Both the position numbers and the translations under genes were made by a program. Of a stretch of DNA of 64,000 bases, positions 28,416 to 50,700 are shown in pieces. The notes under the pieces were generated by a model. The model was given only the letters and a program-made list of their open reading frames with translations. It was not told where the DNA came from and did no database searches. Positions within the stretch are counted from its first letter, which is position 1; each line of letters begins with the position of its first letter. This DNA comes from Neocallimastix lanati (nom. inval.) (Eukaryota > Neocallimastigomycota > Neocallimastigomycetes > Neocallimastigales > Neocallimastigaceae). Location: assembly GCA_016946835.1 (NCBI GenBank), contig JACVTC010000113.1, forward strand, positions 140,001-204,000, written 5' to 3'.

Positions 28416-29450
28416 TAAAAATAAATAGTAGTATATTAAATATAAAGTACAGATGGAATAAAATAAAATAAAATAAAATAAAATAAAATAAATAGTAGAA
28501 TATTAAATATAAAGTACAGATGGAATAAAATAAAATAAAATAAAATAAAATAAAATAAATAGTAGAATATTAAATATAAAGTACAGATGGAATAAAATAA
28601 AATAAAATAAAATAAAATAAATAGTAGAATATTAAATATAAAGTACAGATGGAATAAAATAAAATAAAATAAAATAAAATAAATAGTAGAATATTAAATA
28701 TAAAGTACAGATGGAATAAAATAAAATAAAATAAAATAAAATAAATAGTAGAATATTAAATATAAAGTACAGATGGAATAAAATAAAATAAAATAAAATA
28801 AAATAAATAGTAGAATATTAAATATAAAGTACAGATGGAATAAAATAAAATAAAATAAAATAATTAGTAGAATATTAAATATAAAGTACAGATGGAATAA
28901 AATAAAATAAAATAAAATAATTAGTAGAATATTAAATATAAAGTACAGATGGAATAAAATAAAATAAAATAAAATAAAATAAAATAAAATAAAATAAAAT
29001 AAAATAAAATAAAATAAAATAAAATAAAATAAAATAAAATAAAATAAAATAAAATAAAATAAAATAAAATAAAATAAAATAAAATAAAATAAAATAAAAT
29101 AAATAAAATAAAATAAAATAAAATAAAATAAAATAAAATAAAATAAATAAAATAAAATAATTAGTAGAATATTAAATATAAAGTACAGATGGAATAAAAT
29201 AAAATAAAATAAAATAAAATAAAATAAAATAAAATAAAATAAAATAAAATAAAATAAAATAAAATAAAATAAAATAAAATAAAATAAAATAAAATAAAAT
29301 AAAATAAAATAAAATAAAATAAAATAAAATAAAATAAAATAAAATAAAATAAAATAAAATAAAATAAAATAAAATAAAATAAAATAAAATAAAATAAAAT
29401 AAAATAAAATAATTAGTAGAATATTAAATATAAAGTACAGATGGAATAAA
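28416..29450. repeat. Minisatellite with 34-bp core and AAAAT spacers
   Basis: Eleven copies of a core that begins AGTAGAATATTAAATATAAA and ends GTACAGATGGAAT are separated by (AAAAT)n. The first nine copies have a regular period of about 58-65 bases; the last two are pushed apart by expanded AAAAT tracts of about 190-210 bases. Related cores occur at 47.4-47.7 kb. Confidence 0.9.
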
Positions 29451-30012
29451 ATAAAATAAAATAAAATAAAATAAAATAAAATAAAATAAAATAAAATAAA
29501 ATAAAATAAAATAAAATAAAATAAAATAAAATAAAATAAAATAAAATAAAATAAAATAAAATAAAATAAAATAAAATAAAATAAAATAAAATAAAATAAA
29601 ATAAAATAAAATAAAATAAAATAAAATAAAATAAAATAAAATAAAATAAAATAAAATAAAATAAAATAAAATAAAATAAAATAAAATAAAATAAAATAAA
29701 ATAAAATAAAATAAAATAAAATAAAATAAAATAAAATAAAATAAAATAAAATAAAATAAAATAAAATAAAATAAAATAAAATAAAATAAAATAAAATAAA
29801 ATAAAATAAAATAAAATAAAATAAAATAAAATAAAATAAAATAAAATAAAATAAAATAAAATAAAATAAAATAAAATAAAATAAAATAAAATAAAATAAA
29901 ATAAAATAAAATAAAATAAAATAAAATAAAATAAAATAAAATAAAATAAAATAAAATAAATAAAATAAAATAAAATAAAATAAAATAAAATAAAATAAAA
30001 TAAAATAAAATA
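29451..30012. repeat. (AAAAT)n pentanucleotide array
   Basis: About 110 near-perfect AAAAT units, with one missing base near 29960 that shifts the phase. In one minus-strand frame it would spell an endless Phe-Ile-Leu-Phe-Tyr polymer, which I regard as an artefact. Confidence 0.95.
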
Positions 30013-30435
30013 ATAATAATAATAAAAAATAAAAAAAAAAAGTTACAGTAATCTGTATATGAAATAAACATTCATTATATTTTATATTATATTATTTTAT
30101 TATTATATCTATTTGATGATATAACATCCATAAACCTAATAATTATTAATCATGTAATAGAATAATAAAATACAATAGTTTTAAATATTAATACCCTAAA
30201 TAAGCATTATATTCCATATATAAAAAATAACAATTAAATCAATAAGCGTATTATTATTCATTATTGAATATTTTTATTTATTTTTTTATTAATACATATA
30301 TTTGTACTTTCAATATTAAGTACAAATGATATTAGTTTTCTATTGGGTTTTCAGATATGTTTTTAATATTATTATTTTAAAAATTTTCACGAATAGTATA
30401 TATTTTATTATCACTATAAATATTTATTTATTTAT
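30013..30435. other. 3' flank of receptor B
   Basis: AT-rich DNA between the pentanucleotide array and the receptor B stop codon. No gene seen. Confidence 0.55.
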
Positions 30436-35330
<4,895 letters not shown>

Positions 35331-36450
35331 TATGGATATTTTATTTAAATTATACTTTTATGTTTTCATATTATAAATTTTTGTTGAAAATATCGTTATA
35401 TATTATAATATAATGTACACATTATTGATATATATAATATTATTAAAAATTATAGAATATTTATTAATATAAAAAAAAATAGAAATAATCAAAAGAAATA
35501 TGTGCTATAATAATTATAACTTTAAATTAAAAAATATAATAATAATAAAAACTTTTATACATAAATTTATAACAAAATTTTAAATAATAATAAAATCGCA
35601 TTTTAATAATAATATAAAATATTATTTTAATATTAAATTTAAAATTAAAATTTTAAATTTTAAATTTATTTTATTATAATATTTAATTATGAAATTATAA
35701 ATTCATATAAAATAATAAAAAATATAAATTTTACATTTATTTAAGTTTTAAATTTATTGTAAATTCAATATAATGAATTTAATATTTTTGCATAATTCAT
35801 AATTCATACTAACTCAATATAAAAAATATAAAATATTATTATAACTATTATTTTATTTTTTTTTAATTTTGATTATTTTTAATCAAAAAGTACATTGATA
35901 TATATATTATTGTATTTCTTTTTCAATTTTTGATAAATACTTTTATTTTTAATTATTTTATATAATATAAAAGTTTATCAAAAGAATTAAATAAATGAAT
36001 AAATAAATTAATAATTATTAATAAAAATATTATATTATTTATAATTCCGAATTACATGAATTTAATAGAACAAAGAGTATTTTATTTGTATTAGAAATAA
36101 TAGAATTAAAGTGGACCTTATTGATAAATTTTAAATTAATCAATATTAAATTGATAAAAATTAAATTTACAAGCAATTAAATGAATAAATAAATATATAT
36201 ATATATAAAGATATAATTTCTCAAAGGAAAATTTTTAGAAATAAATTAAAATTTTTATTTCTTTTTTTTTTTTGATAACTTCAATATATTTTACAATAAA
36301 GGGTTAAATGTAAAATTCTTTATATTATTCATTAATTTAAAATTTTAGTTAAAATTTATATATCAAAAATTGATATATTTTTAAATATAAATTACATATA
36401 ATATAATTATATTTATATTAGTGTAATAGGTATAATATTATAATATTATA

Positions 36451-36502
<52 letters not shown>

Positions 36503-37054
36503 TCATTAACATTAAAACAATAATATTGAAAATTTTTTAATTCAAAAAAACTTAAAATTTAATATAATTTTAATATTAATAAATAAAGATAAAAATTTAA
36601 AAATTAACTGAATATTTTTAAACTATTTTTAAAATTTAGTTAAAAAATTGGTAACTTCGAAAAAAAAAATTTTTTTTAATCATATCATTAATGATATTTT
36701 TAATTTCATATTATTAAATATTTATAATAAATATATTATTAGTTTTATTTTTAATTATAAATATAATTATTAATGTTTTAATATTAATAATTATATAAAT
36801 ATAAATATTGGAGGATAATTTGATAAAATTTTATTTATATTATTTAATTTTTATAATAAATAATATATTGATTTTATATGATTTTATATAATTTATAAGA
36901 GATATGAATAGTATCAATTAAAATATATAATGGATTATTATATAATTATTATTATTATTTTTTTTTTTGTTAATTACATAATAAAATATGAATAATTTTT
37001 ATTTTTTATCATTTATTTAATAAATAAATGATAAATATTAATTTATTATTTTTC
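35331..37054. other. Intergenic AT-rich DNA
   Basis: Covers the receptor B 5' flank and the 3' flank of the PGK-like gene. It contains an (ATT)n run at 36453-36500. No gene seen. Confidence 0.6.
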
Positions 37055-39149
37055 TTATATTTTATTCGTGAGGGCGGTAACACCAGGAAGCATATTACAG
37101 TCCAAATACTATAAATAAAATTAAATATATTGAATTGAAAATGGTAATATTAATAATACTACTAATATTTTTTAACAATATAAAAATACTTATGATATCA
37201 AACTAAAATACTGACCTCAAATGTTTTTGAAATTCCTGTTGATATGTGACTATATATATATAAATATATATAAATTTACCGAAAGTTAATACTATTATTT
37301 ATCATATTTTGATTATAATAAATGATATTATTATTAAATATAATAAATTACCATATTTTATTTTGAGCTTTATATTTTGCTATTGCTTTTACAGTATCTT
37401 TTCCCGCAGCAATTGATATTGCACCTTGAAGTGTGGATTCAGATATAGATTCTATTAAATGTCTTGTTCCTTTTGAAAATTTATCAATTTCATGGTAACC
37501 CGCAACTCTATAATTATAAATTTTATTATTAGTTATAATTATTTCATAAAATTTTCAAAATTTTTTTTTTTATTTAGTTACATTTTATTTTAATTTTTAC
37601 ATACCCTATCCAAAATATAGTCTTCGCTGAAAGAATTATTTTATTAAATATTACATTACTTTTAGGACCAATATCAACACCAATCCATCCATCTTAAATT
37701 TATAAATACAAATAAAAAATATTTATATGTTAATTATTTATAATTAATACTTTAATATTAAATTTAATAATTAAGTTATATTTAAATTTTGTAATGTAAA
37801 ATACCTGGTATTCCATGATTGTCATTGGTAATTCCAATTTTACAATCTTTACTTATTTTATTTGCAATAATATAATCAATTGGGAAGAATAATTCAACCT
37901 TATATTTTCTAGCTTTTTCAACTGCTTTATTGACAAAATTCACTAAATTTTTATCGTAATCTGAAATACCAATCTATTTTAACATATAATATATATATAT
38001 TTGTAATGTTATTATAAAAATATATATGTATGTATATATAAATATATTAAATTATTTTATTTATTGATAATTACCTTTATATTATTTAGAATATGTTTAA
38101 AAACGAAAGCTAAATTACCAACAATAATAAGTACATTAACTTTTTCTAATATATTATATATTAATTCACAATTTTCATTAATATCCAATCTAGAAAAATG
38201 TGAATATAAAATATTGTTAGTTGTTTTTAATTTGAAATAACAAATATTATAATTATACTATTAATTTTTCTTTACCCTCCAATAATTGCAACAAATGGTA
38301 ATTTAGGATTATCGAGAATTAACGATATGACATCTAATTCACGTTTCAATAATAATCCTGATACTTTTATAGGTATTCTTAATTTAAGCAATGAACTATT
38401 TATAATAAAATAAAAATACTTTAATATTTTATTTTATAGAGAATATTAATATTTTCAATTAGTAATCTTATAATATACATACGTATATTTGAGATGTGAT
38501 AAACTGTAAGTATCATTGACATAGATATCACCCAAATTGGATAATGAATTTATATATTTTATGAAATTATCATTAAAGTTCTAATATAAATAAATAAATT
38601 AATTAATATATATATATATGTAATAATTTAATAATTAATTATGTCTAACACTACCACTTTTGGATTCGAGCTTCTTCTTATTATTAAATCTTCTTCTGGG
38701 TGGAATTTCAAATTTTCTAATAATATAATATCACCATCTTTTGCCATACTACAAATTCTTTCAACATCATAACCAACACAATTTGGTAAAAATTGAATTG
38801 TTTTTCCTAATAAACGATTTAATTCATTTGCAACAGGACCTAATGAAAGGTTTTTTTGAGGTTGACCTCCTGGATCATCAAGATGGCTAATTAATATTAT
38901 TGACTTTGCTTTATTTTTTAAACAATATTGAATTGTTGGTAATGAAGCAATAATTAATGAATTGTCTAATATGCATCCTTGCATATTCATTGGTATATTA
39001 TAATCAACTCTATTATTTGAAAAATAATTTAAATGTTATTAAAACATATTGTCGATATTTATATATTTATATCATAATAATTACCTAATTAAAACTCTCT
39101 TATTTTGAATATTAACATCCTTGATAGATAATTTTTTACAACATTTCAT
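37055..39149 (-). CDS. Phosphoglycerate kinase homologue, probably catalytically dead
   Basis: Ten exons (39149-39085, 39009-38655, 38580-38483, 38395-38276, 38189-38075, 37973-37805, 37692-37605, 37507-37352, 37249-37216, 37108-37055) give 417 residues, the normal PGK length. It aligns end to end with PGK: RVLIRVDYNIP, SLPTIQYCLKN, NLSLGPVANELNRLLGK, GDIILLENLKFHPEE, LPGVTALTNKI. Active PGK transfers phosphate from 1,3-bisphosphoglycerate to ADP. Here the catalytic and substrate-binding motifs are replaced. NQRI becomes NSLI (Arg to Leu, residue 40). SHLGRP becomes SHLDDP (residues 63-68). AHRAHSS becomes SHLKYTS. GGAKVADK becomes GGLDINEN. GGGMAF becomes VGNLAF, WNGPPGVFE becomes WIGVAGYHE, GGGDT becomes AGKDT and STGGGAS becomes STGISKT. 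An intact frame through ten exons argues for a selected pseudoenzyme over decay. Role unknown. Confidence 0.88.
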
Positions 39150-39417
39150 TTGAATTGATCTTTTTTTTTAAAAAAAAAAAATATAAAATAAATTTTCTTT
39201 AATATTAATAAAACTAATTAAAAATTTCGTTTAAAAAATAAATAACAATAATACTTACTCTATTAAAATATAATTATATAAAAATATAATAAATTTTTAT
39301 AATTAAAAATTAATATATGTTCATTTTTAATAATATTTTGTTATAAATTATTAAAAATTATTATATAAAATATAAAATATATATATAATATTATAATAAT
39401 ATACATATTATTTATAT

Positions 39418-43293
<3,876 letters not shown>

Positions 43294-43579
43294 TTTCTAT
43301 TTTTAAATTTATACTTAATTGAAAATTTTTTCATTCATAAATAATAATACTTTAAATAATAATTAAAAACATAATAATAATATTTAAAAGGATAGTACAA
43401 AATACACTTAACTAAAAAATATCTTTATTATATTTATGATTATTTTATGCACTATTAAGAAATAAAAAGTTCAAATGTAAATTGTCATTCATATTAAAAT
43501 TTTTAATTTAATAAAAAAATGTTAATTTAAGAAATTTTAATTAAATTAAAATTTTATTTTATATTTAAATATTAGATAC

Positions 43580-43635
<56 letters not shown>

Positions 43636-43926
43636 GAAAGATAAATAAAAAAAATAAATGAATATGGAATATATATAAATTAATACATATTCAATGTAAT
43701 ATAATTTAATATATAAAGATGTAAAGTAAAAAATTATATTAATTTTTTTTTTTTTTTTTTTTTTAAATGTTCTTTATATTATTCAATTAAAAATATGTAT
43801 AAAAATTATAAAATTAAATTCACAAATTTAAAGTATTAATAATAATAATAATTTTTTTTTTTTAAAAAAAAAAAAATTAACTTTATTTATATATATTACG
43901 TATAATTTTTAATTATATAAAAATAA
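43294..43926. other. Intergenic AT-rich DNA
   Basis: Contains a poly-T of about 40 bases (43590-43629) and another of 20 (43744-43764). No gene seen. Confidence 0.6.
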
Positions 43927-45832
43927 TTATTTTTTTTTCCTGACAAATTCACTTGGAAAGTAACTTGAAAATGGTCTAACAGATATATTTTTATTATTAC
44001 TACTTTTTAATAAAATCGAATTTTCTTTTTCCATTATGTAAATATTTTTATTAATTTTTGTTAGAATAGTATTATTTACGGATTCATCAATATTATCATT
44101 CTTTTTAAATATATTAGAATTTGAACTATTTTTTAATATATTATCATTTGTTAAACTATTTTTTCTATTTTTATTTGATAAAGAATTATTATCTATATTA
44201 TACATTAAATTGGTATTACCAGTTTCATTTGACATATTATGAAAATTCAGTTTTTCAATTGAATTTTGATTAATTAAATTAATTTTACTATTTTTTCTTG
44301 ACTTATATATGCTATTATCTTCATCCTTTGTATCGATTTGACTAGAAGATAATGTGGGATTTTGATTCACTATTCTTGGCAAAAACATTCTAGATAATTC
44401 CAAAATTTTATTTTGTCTTTCTAATACATGTCCAATATTAGTTTTATTTTGCATTTTTCTTAATGATAAAAGCTGAGCTTCATATATTGATTTTAATTTT
44501 TTAGATTCCACATATAATCTCTCTATTTCCCTATTTTTTTCTTGTTCTATTTTACTTTTATTCACTTCAAACTCTTCTTGCATTTTATTAATAATATTTT
44601 TGTGCTTTGCTATTGAAATGAACTCGGATTCATCCTCTAATTTTGAATTTAATTCTTTATTCATTTTTATTAACTTTTTTTTTAAAATTCTAATTTCATT
44701 ATCTTTTTTTAATTTTTCAATTTGAAGATGTTGCATTGCTGATTCAACTTGAAGATCTCTAGGATCTAAAATATCCTGAAAAATATTAATAGTGATATAA
44801 TATATAATTAATAAAATAAAGTAATTATTTATGTATTAGTGAAAATATATAATCTATGAAATAATATAAATACAATGAAACTTATATATTCATAATTATT
44901 ACATTTATATCGTTGTTTTTATCAGAAAAAAGTTGTTTAACTTTTCCAGGGTATTTTTGAACTAAAATATATTTTAATCTAAATATTTTACTACTTTGAT
45001 CATTAACTAATTTTTTTAATTTTGCATTTTCATCAATATAGAATTGTTTTTCAGATAATATTTTTGTAAGTTGTTTATCATGAGCACTTTTTAATGATTC
45101 CTTTTAATAATTTTTAAATAATAATAATAATAATAATATAATGGTTTTTAATAATAAAATAATCGTTAATTATTATTATTATAAATATATAATATTAAAA
45201 AAAAATTATTTATTTAGGATATTTTAGTATTTTAATATTAATTATATAAAAAAATTTAAATTACATCTTGACGATTTTTAAATTGAATTTTGAAATTGAT
45301 TAATTCTGTATGATATGCCTGTCTTATAGTATTTACATTTTGTTTATATGCTTTTTCAATTTGTAATAATTGTTGAATAATACTATTATGTAGTTCTAGT
45401 ACTGATTCATTAACTTTTTTATTATAACCCATTGTTATTGCACCATATACGGTTTTAAGATTCTTTTAATATTTATATTTAAGGTAATAATAATTTAATT
45501 AATATTATTATGGATATTTTATATAAGATAATATATTTTCATAGCTTTATTATAATTAAATTATACTATATAAAATATAATAGAAATTTACTTACTCTGT
45601 TTAAATTTTTATACTCAGTTTTGACATTTTTTAAATCTACAATTTCATTAATTGTAGTTTGAGTTGATCTAGATACTCGATTAAAATCAGTCATGCATGT
45701 ACCACTTATTGTCAGTTCATCTGTCAATTCGCTGATTGATAATGCACTGGATGTTTTTTGAATTTTAGGCAAATTTACATTATCTACATTATCATCATCC
45801 AAATCATATATATAATTATCTATTTGATTCAT
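43927..45832 (-). CDS. C10orf67-like coiled-coil protein
   Basis: Four exons (45832-45596, 45462-45265, 45100-44903, 44775-43927), all joined in phase 0, give 493 residues. The protein is a long coiled coil (about residues 75-360) with a Ser/Asn-rich end that closes VRPFSSYFPSEFVRKKK. The segment SRSTQTTINEIVDLKN, then LELHNSIIQQLLQIEKAYKQ, resembles the DUF4709 region of vertebrate C10orf67 (a THATQTD-type start, then ...LHDRILEIEKHYQQNE). That protein is poorly characterised; a flagellar or basal-body role is my guess. The ATG at 45830-45832 is preferred over one 63 bases upstream because the latter would translate an A-homopolymer-rich leader typical of 5' UTRs here. Other coiled-coil families cannot be excluded. 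Confidence 0.5.
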
Positions 45833-46659
45833 TTTTTTTTTTTTTTTTTTATGTTCTTTCGTTCTTTTTACTTTAAATGTTAAATGTTTGAACAATAATT
45901 TTTAATAAGACTTCAATATCTACTATTAATTATTCAAAATTTATAATAGTTTTTTTATCACATTTTATGTATTAATGAAATAGTTATTATTTACTATTAT
46001 TAATCATTTAATATAAAATTTCTTATAATAAAAATTTATTATCTAATCCCACATAATTCAAAAACTTTATTGTATTATAATATATTAAATTAAGAAAAAA
46101 TTGAGATTTTTAGAAATATTAATTAAAAGGGTTATGTGTATATAAACTAAAACTTTTTTTTTTTTTTTTTTTACTAATGAAAGATAAATATATAATATAA
46201 AATTATTATCTTATATCTTATTACATTTGTGTCCCATTTAATTAGTTTAAAATTTAATTTATACGTGTATCCCACATTTAAAAAAAATGCAGCGAAAAAT
46301 CTTTTATATTAAAAAGTGACATTAAAATTTTCATTATAATAATTAATATAAAATTTATTTTCATATTTTAATTAAAAAATATAATATTTTTTATAAAAAA
46401 TATTTAATATTTATAAGTAATAATATAAAAATTTTTAAATATATAGATATAAAAATAAATATATATATAAATATATAAATAAAAATAAATAAAAATAAAT
46501 AAATAAATATATAACTATATAAATAAGTATATAAATATATACATATATAAATATAAATAAATGTTTAAATATAAAAATATATAAAATATTTTATTAATAT
46601 AATAATATAAGAATTATATAATCATAATCATAATTATAATCAAAATAATTATTATTTTA
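45833..46659. other. Intergenic AT-rich DNA
   Basis: AT-rich DNA with AAAT-type short repeats at 46470-46560. No gene seen. Confidence 0.6.
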
Positions 46660-47330
46660 TTACAATAAAGTGCGACTAGAATTAGAAAAAAGCAGCCTTA
46701 AGAATTAGGTTAACAGATAAATTACTTGATGCCTTATTTCAAAATAATATAAATGAAGATATCAGAAGTATATAAAGTGTGAGAACATTTAGTGGAAAAA
46801 TAATGAGGATATGAAATATGAAAAAAAAACATGCTGTGTAATTTTTAGAAAGTAAAAAAAAGGCAAGGCCATTTTCCAGGTTTTTCTCACAAGAGGGGTG
46901 GTTAGGGTTACAGGTAAGTATTTACTCTTATATATATAATATTATTCTAAATTTCCTAAGTAATATAGACAAGATACTGTCCTAATTGTGGGTCTGAGAG
47001 GGTTGTGCAAGTAATGTCATTTAATATATTTACAAGGGAATTAATATTTGGGTATATGATTTCATGTGTCTATGTAGATATATTCTACTTGGTGATGTAG
47101 ATATTCTACTAAATTGCAATCTTTCTGATGTTTATGCAATTCCATGGGAAGTTAGGAACTGGAGAAGCACTCCGAGAAAAAGTGTACAAGAAAATCTTCA
47201 GCAATAATATACATATTAGAGCTCCAATGCTGAATACTTAGTAAGGCTGTCCAGTATGGACATTTCTACCTATTTGGAAGTGTAGTGACTACCTCAGTAT
47301 TCCCGCAAAGGCGGTCCACACCTGAAATAA
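46660..47330 (+). other. Less AT-rich relic, possibly a decayed transposable element
   Basis: About 670 bases with G+C well above the flanks and no open frame of useful length. One short plus-strand frame at about 46970-47050 reads RYCPNCGSERVVQVMSF, which looks like a zinc-ribbon or zinc-knuckle fragment, as found near the ends of retrotransposon proteins. Other fragments in different frames are not recognisable. It sits directly beside copies of the minisatellite core. I cannot assign a class. Confidence 0.35.
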
Positions 47331-47439
47331 ATAAAAAATATATATATATTCTGATTTAAATAAAAAATTGTATATATTAATATATTTATACTATATACTA
47401 AATTTTTCAGAAAAAAAATAAATACAAAAATACAATAAA

Positions 47440-47730
47440 ATAAAATAAATAGTAAAATATTAATATAAGTACAAATTGAATAAAATAAAATAAAATAAAT
47501 TTAAATAAAATAAAATAAAATAAAAAGAAGAATATGAATATAAAGTACAGATTGAATAAAATAAAATAAAAAGTAGAATATGAATATAAAGTACAGATTG
47601 AATAAAATAAAATAAAATAAAAAAAAGTAGAATATGAATATAAAGTACAGATTGAATAAAATAAAATAAAATAAAAAAAAGTAGAATATGAATATAAAGT
47701 ACAGATTGAATAAAATAAAAAAAAATAAAA
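47440..47730. repeat. Second locus of the AAAAT-linked minisatellite
   Basis: About five copies of AGAATATGAATATAAAGTAC followed by AGATTGAAT and separated by (AAAAT)n. The core is clearly related to the 28.4-29.45 kb array (ATATAAAGTACAGAT is shared) but with TGA for TTA and TTG for TGG. Confidence 0.85.
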
Positions 47731-50700
47731 TATATGTATACACCAAAATGGTCTATTACATTATAGTCTTAACAACATTAAAAGAAGACATGAGTAACAA
47801 AATTTCTGAATTAACCAATAATGAAGTACCAATTAACTTTGAAAGTAATGTTATAACTTTCTATTATTTAATTCATAGAATAAAAGATTTATTAATTAAA
47901 AGATGAATTATAAATTGTGTTGAATACAATAATATTTTTAAAAATCATATATATGTATTTTTAATTTAAATATATTAATTAATTAAATAATGAATTAATA
48001 ACAAAAAAAAGTTTATAATAAATAAAAAAATTAAATAATAATAAATGAATGAATGAATGAATAAATAAATAATAAATTTAAAAATGATGAATTATACCTC
48101 TTATTAAAAATGAATATATAATATTTACTATTGATAAATTAAAAATTTAGTGATTCTAAAAAATGAGTGATTCTAAAAATTTTTGTATTACATATAATAC
48201 TTAATAAACATAAAAAATTTTATCCAATTAAATAAATCCAGAAATAAAAAAAAATTAACATATTTTTTCAATTAATAAATATTATATAAATATTTAATAA
48301 TTACTAAAAAATTAATAATAAATAAATAAATAAATAAATAAATAAATGAATAAATGAATAAATGAATAAATGAATAAATAAATAAATAGATAAATAAATA
48401 AATAAATAAATAGATAAATAAATAGATAAATAAATAAAAATAAATAAATAAACAAAAATAAATAAATAAATACATTGTGGCTTATATATTAATAATAATG
48501 TATTACATTTTTAAATACATTTTACACATATTTCATATATATTTCACTTTTTCATTCCCTAGTTATACTATAATGTATAAATTTGTTTATTGATGAATAT
48601 TTGTAAATAAAATTATCTTGTTATTATTAAATTATTAGTTTTTAGTTTCTATTCTAAACTAATTTTTTTATTTTATATGAATAAAATAATTTTTACATTA
48701 TATAAATTCTTTAAATTCGATTTAAATATTACATATTTCTTAAAAATATTAATAATCTATTAGTTTCCCCCTAAAAACCAATTATTCAATATTATTACAT
48801 TATTAATACTATTAATGTTAGAATGCATTCATTTAACGTTAGGAATTACCATTGTATTAAATTTCCCTTGAATATTTGGGATGTAATATGTTATATTATT
48901 ATATGTATGGGATCTTTGATATATAATCTCCTTCATTATTACTATTAATATATATACGCGTTTGAGATATATAAACACTCGTTAAAATAATTATACTTTA
49001 AATAATATTTTTGTAGTTTAACAAAAACTATTGATTATTATATGACTACTTAAATCTTTGTAAGTAATGCATATTATTAAAATTGCATTTTGTATATTCT
49101 TGAGTTGGAAATAATTTATCACGTAGTATATTCCTTTATGTATTAATTCAGTATATTATTAATAGCCCAGAATTTATTTGTTAAAATACCAAATTTAATT
49201 TCAATTAAGAGTCTTTATAGGTGTATGAATATATATTATTTGTTCTTATATGCTTAAATATTAAATTAATATTTTTATATTTTAAGAGTTTGTTTATTTT
49301 AGATAATTCTTTTCTATCTAGCATTTTATATTTTACGCGTTTCTTCGATTTTTCAATCTTGACCATTTCATATGTTTGATAAGTTTTATTGGTCTTCCTT
49401 AAATTGACATGATGAGTAACTTTTATCATAATTTAAAATTCCAATTTATTTTTCTTAAACATAATATTGTAAATAGCAAACAATTCTTTTGCTAAAAACC
49501 TTTTTACGAGTCAGGAATTTATGATTTATAATTATGTCAACTTTATTAATATATATTTTATGATGAAGAAAATAACATTTATTGATCTAGATTAAATGTT
49601 ATTATATTTAATACATTGTGGCTTATATCTTAAATATATTACAATATGCTTCAATACATTTTAAAGTTTATTTTTAATATTCCTTTTTTTTTTTTGATCA
49701 AACTAGGATTGGAGTTTGAATTTTAAAGTATATTAATTTTTTTTTTTTTTTTTTTTTTTCGTTATAAGTTAGAATATTGAATATTAAATATTAAATATCA
49801 TAATTATACAACTAATTAGATAATTTTTTTAATAAAATTTATAAATAGTTGAAAAAGTTCTTTATTAATTTAAAAAAATTCTTTTAATGAAATGAATTTC
49901 ATTATTTTGATATTATATATATTCTAATTATCATTCTTAATTTTATTTTTATTTTTATTTTTATTTTTATTTTTTTTTTTTTTTATATAAAAGAATAATA
50001 AATAAAATTGTTTCTCTATTAATATGAAGCATTTCCTTTAATGAATAGATTTCACTATTTTGTCTTTATTTATTTAAATACTAAATATACATTTTTAGAA
50101 TATCTTCCACTTTTTTTTTTAATAAGAGAATAAAAAAGGAAACTATTACATCTCAACTAACTAGCTTGGTAAATTTTACTAAATTAATTTGTTTAGGTTC
50201 TTTAATCATCGAGATTTAATTTATTTTATAATGTATTTGTAGTATATTATATATTTAAACCTTTATAATAATAATATATATTATATAAATATATTAATTA
50301 TTAAACATTAATAAATTGTTAATAAAAATTAAGTTTTATAATTTATTATTTATAATTTTAATTTTTTTTCTTAATCATTTTTTTTTTTCATTTTATATTT
50401 ATAAATAGTATTTTTAAATAATAAATAAATAAATAAATATTTAGAATATTTGAAATAAATAATAAGTAGGTATTATTAAAAATGAGAATATTTTACAAGT
50501 TATATAATAAATTTTAATTAAGGATGTTTAAATATAAAGTCATAAATGCTTATTTAGTAAAAAAATTAATAGTTTGATGGGTATGAAATATACTCATCTA
50601 GTTTTTATAGTTTAACATGAAATAAACATTAAATAAATGATAGATTAATAGATAATAAATAAATATATAGATATATAGATAAATGAGTTTATTAGTAAAT

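Noticed and set aside
28416-29450. CRISPR-like appearance (regular cores with spacers)
   Set aside because: The spacers are all the same AAAAT pentamer, the host is eukaryotic and no cas-like gene is nearby; this is a minisatellite.
29424-30071. 215-codon frame encoding Phe-Ile-Leu-Phe-Tyr repeats
   Set aside because: It is simply one frame of the (AAAAT)n array; a period-5 repeat with no stop in that frame is expected to look open, and nothing suggests expression.
47748-47906. 52-codon plus-strand ORF starting MVYYIIVLTT
   Set aside because: Short, no recognisable family, no splice-able continuation, and it lies against a minisatellite; chance cannot be excluded.
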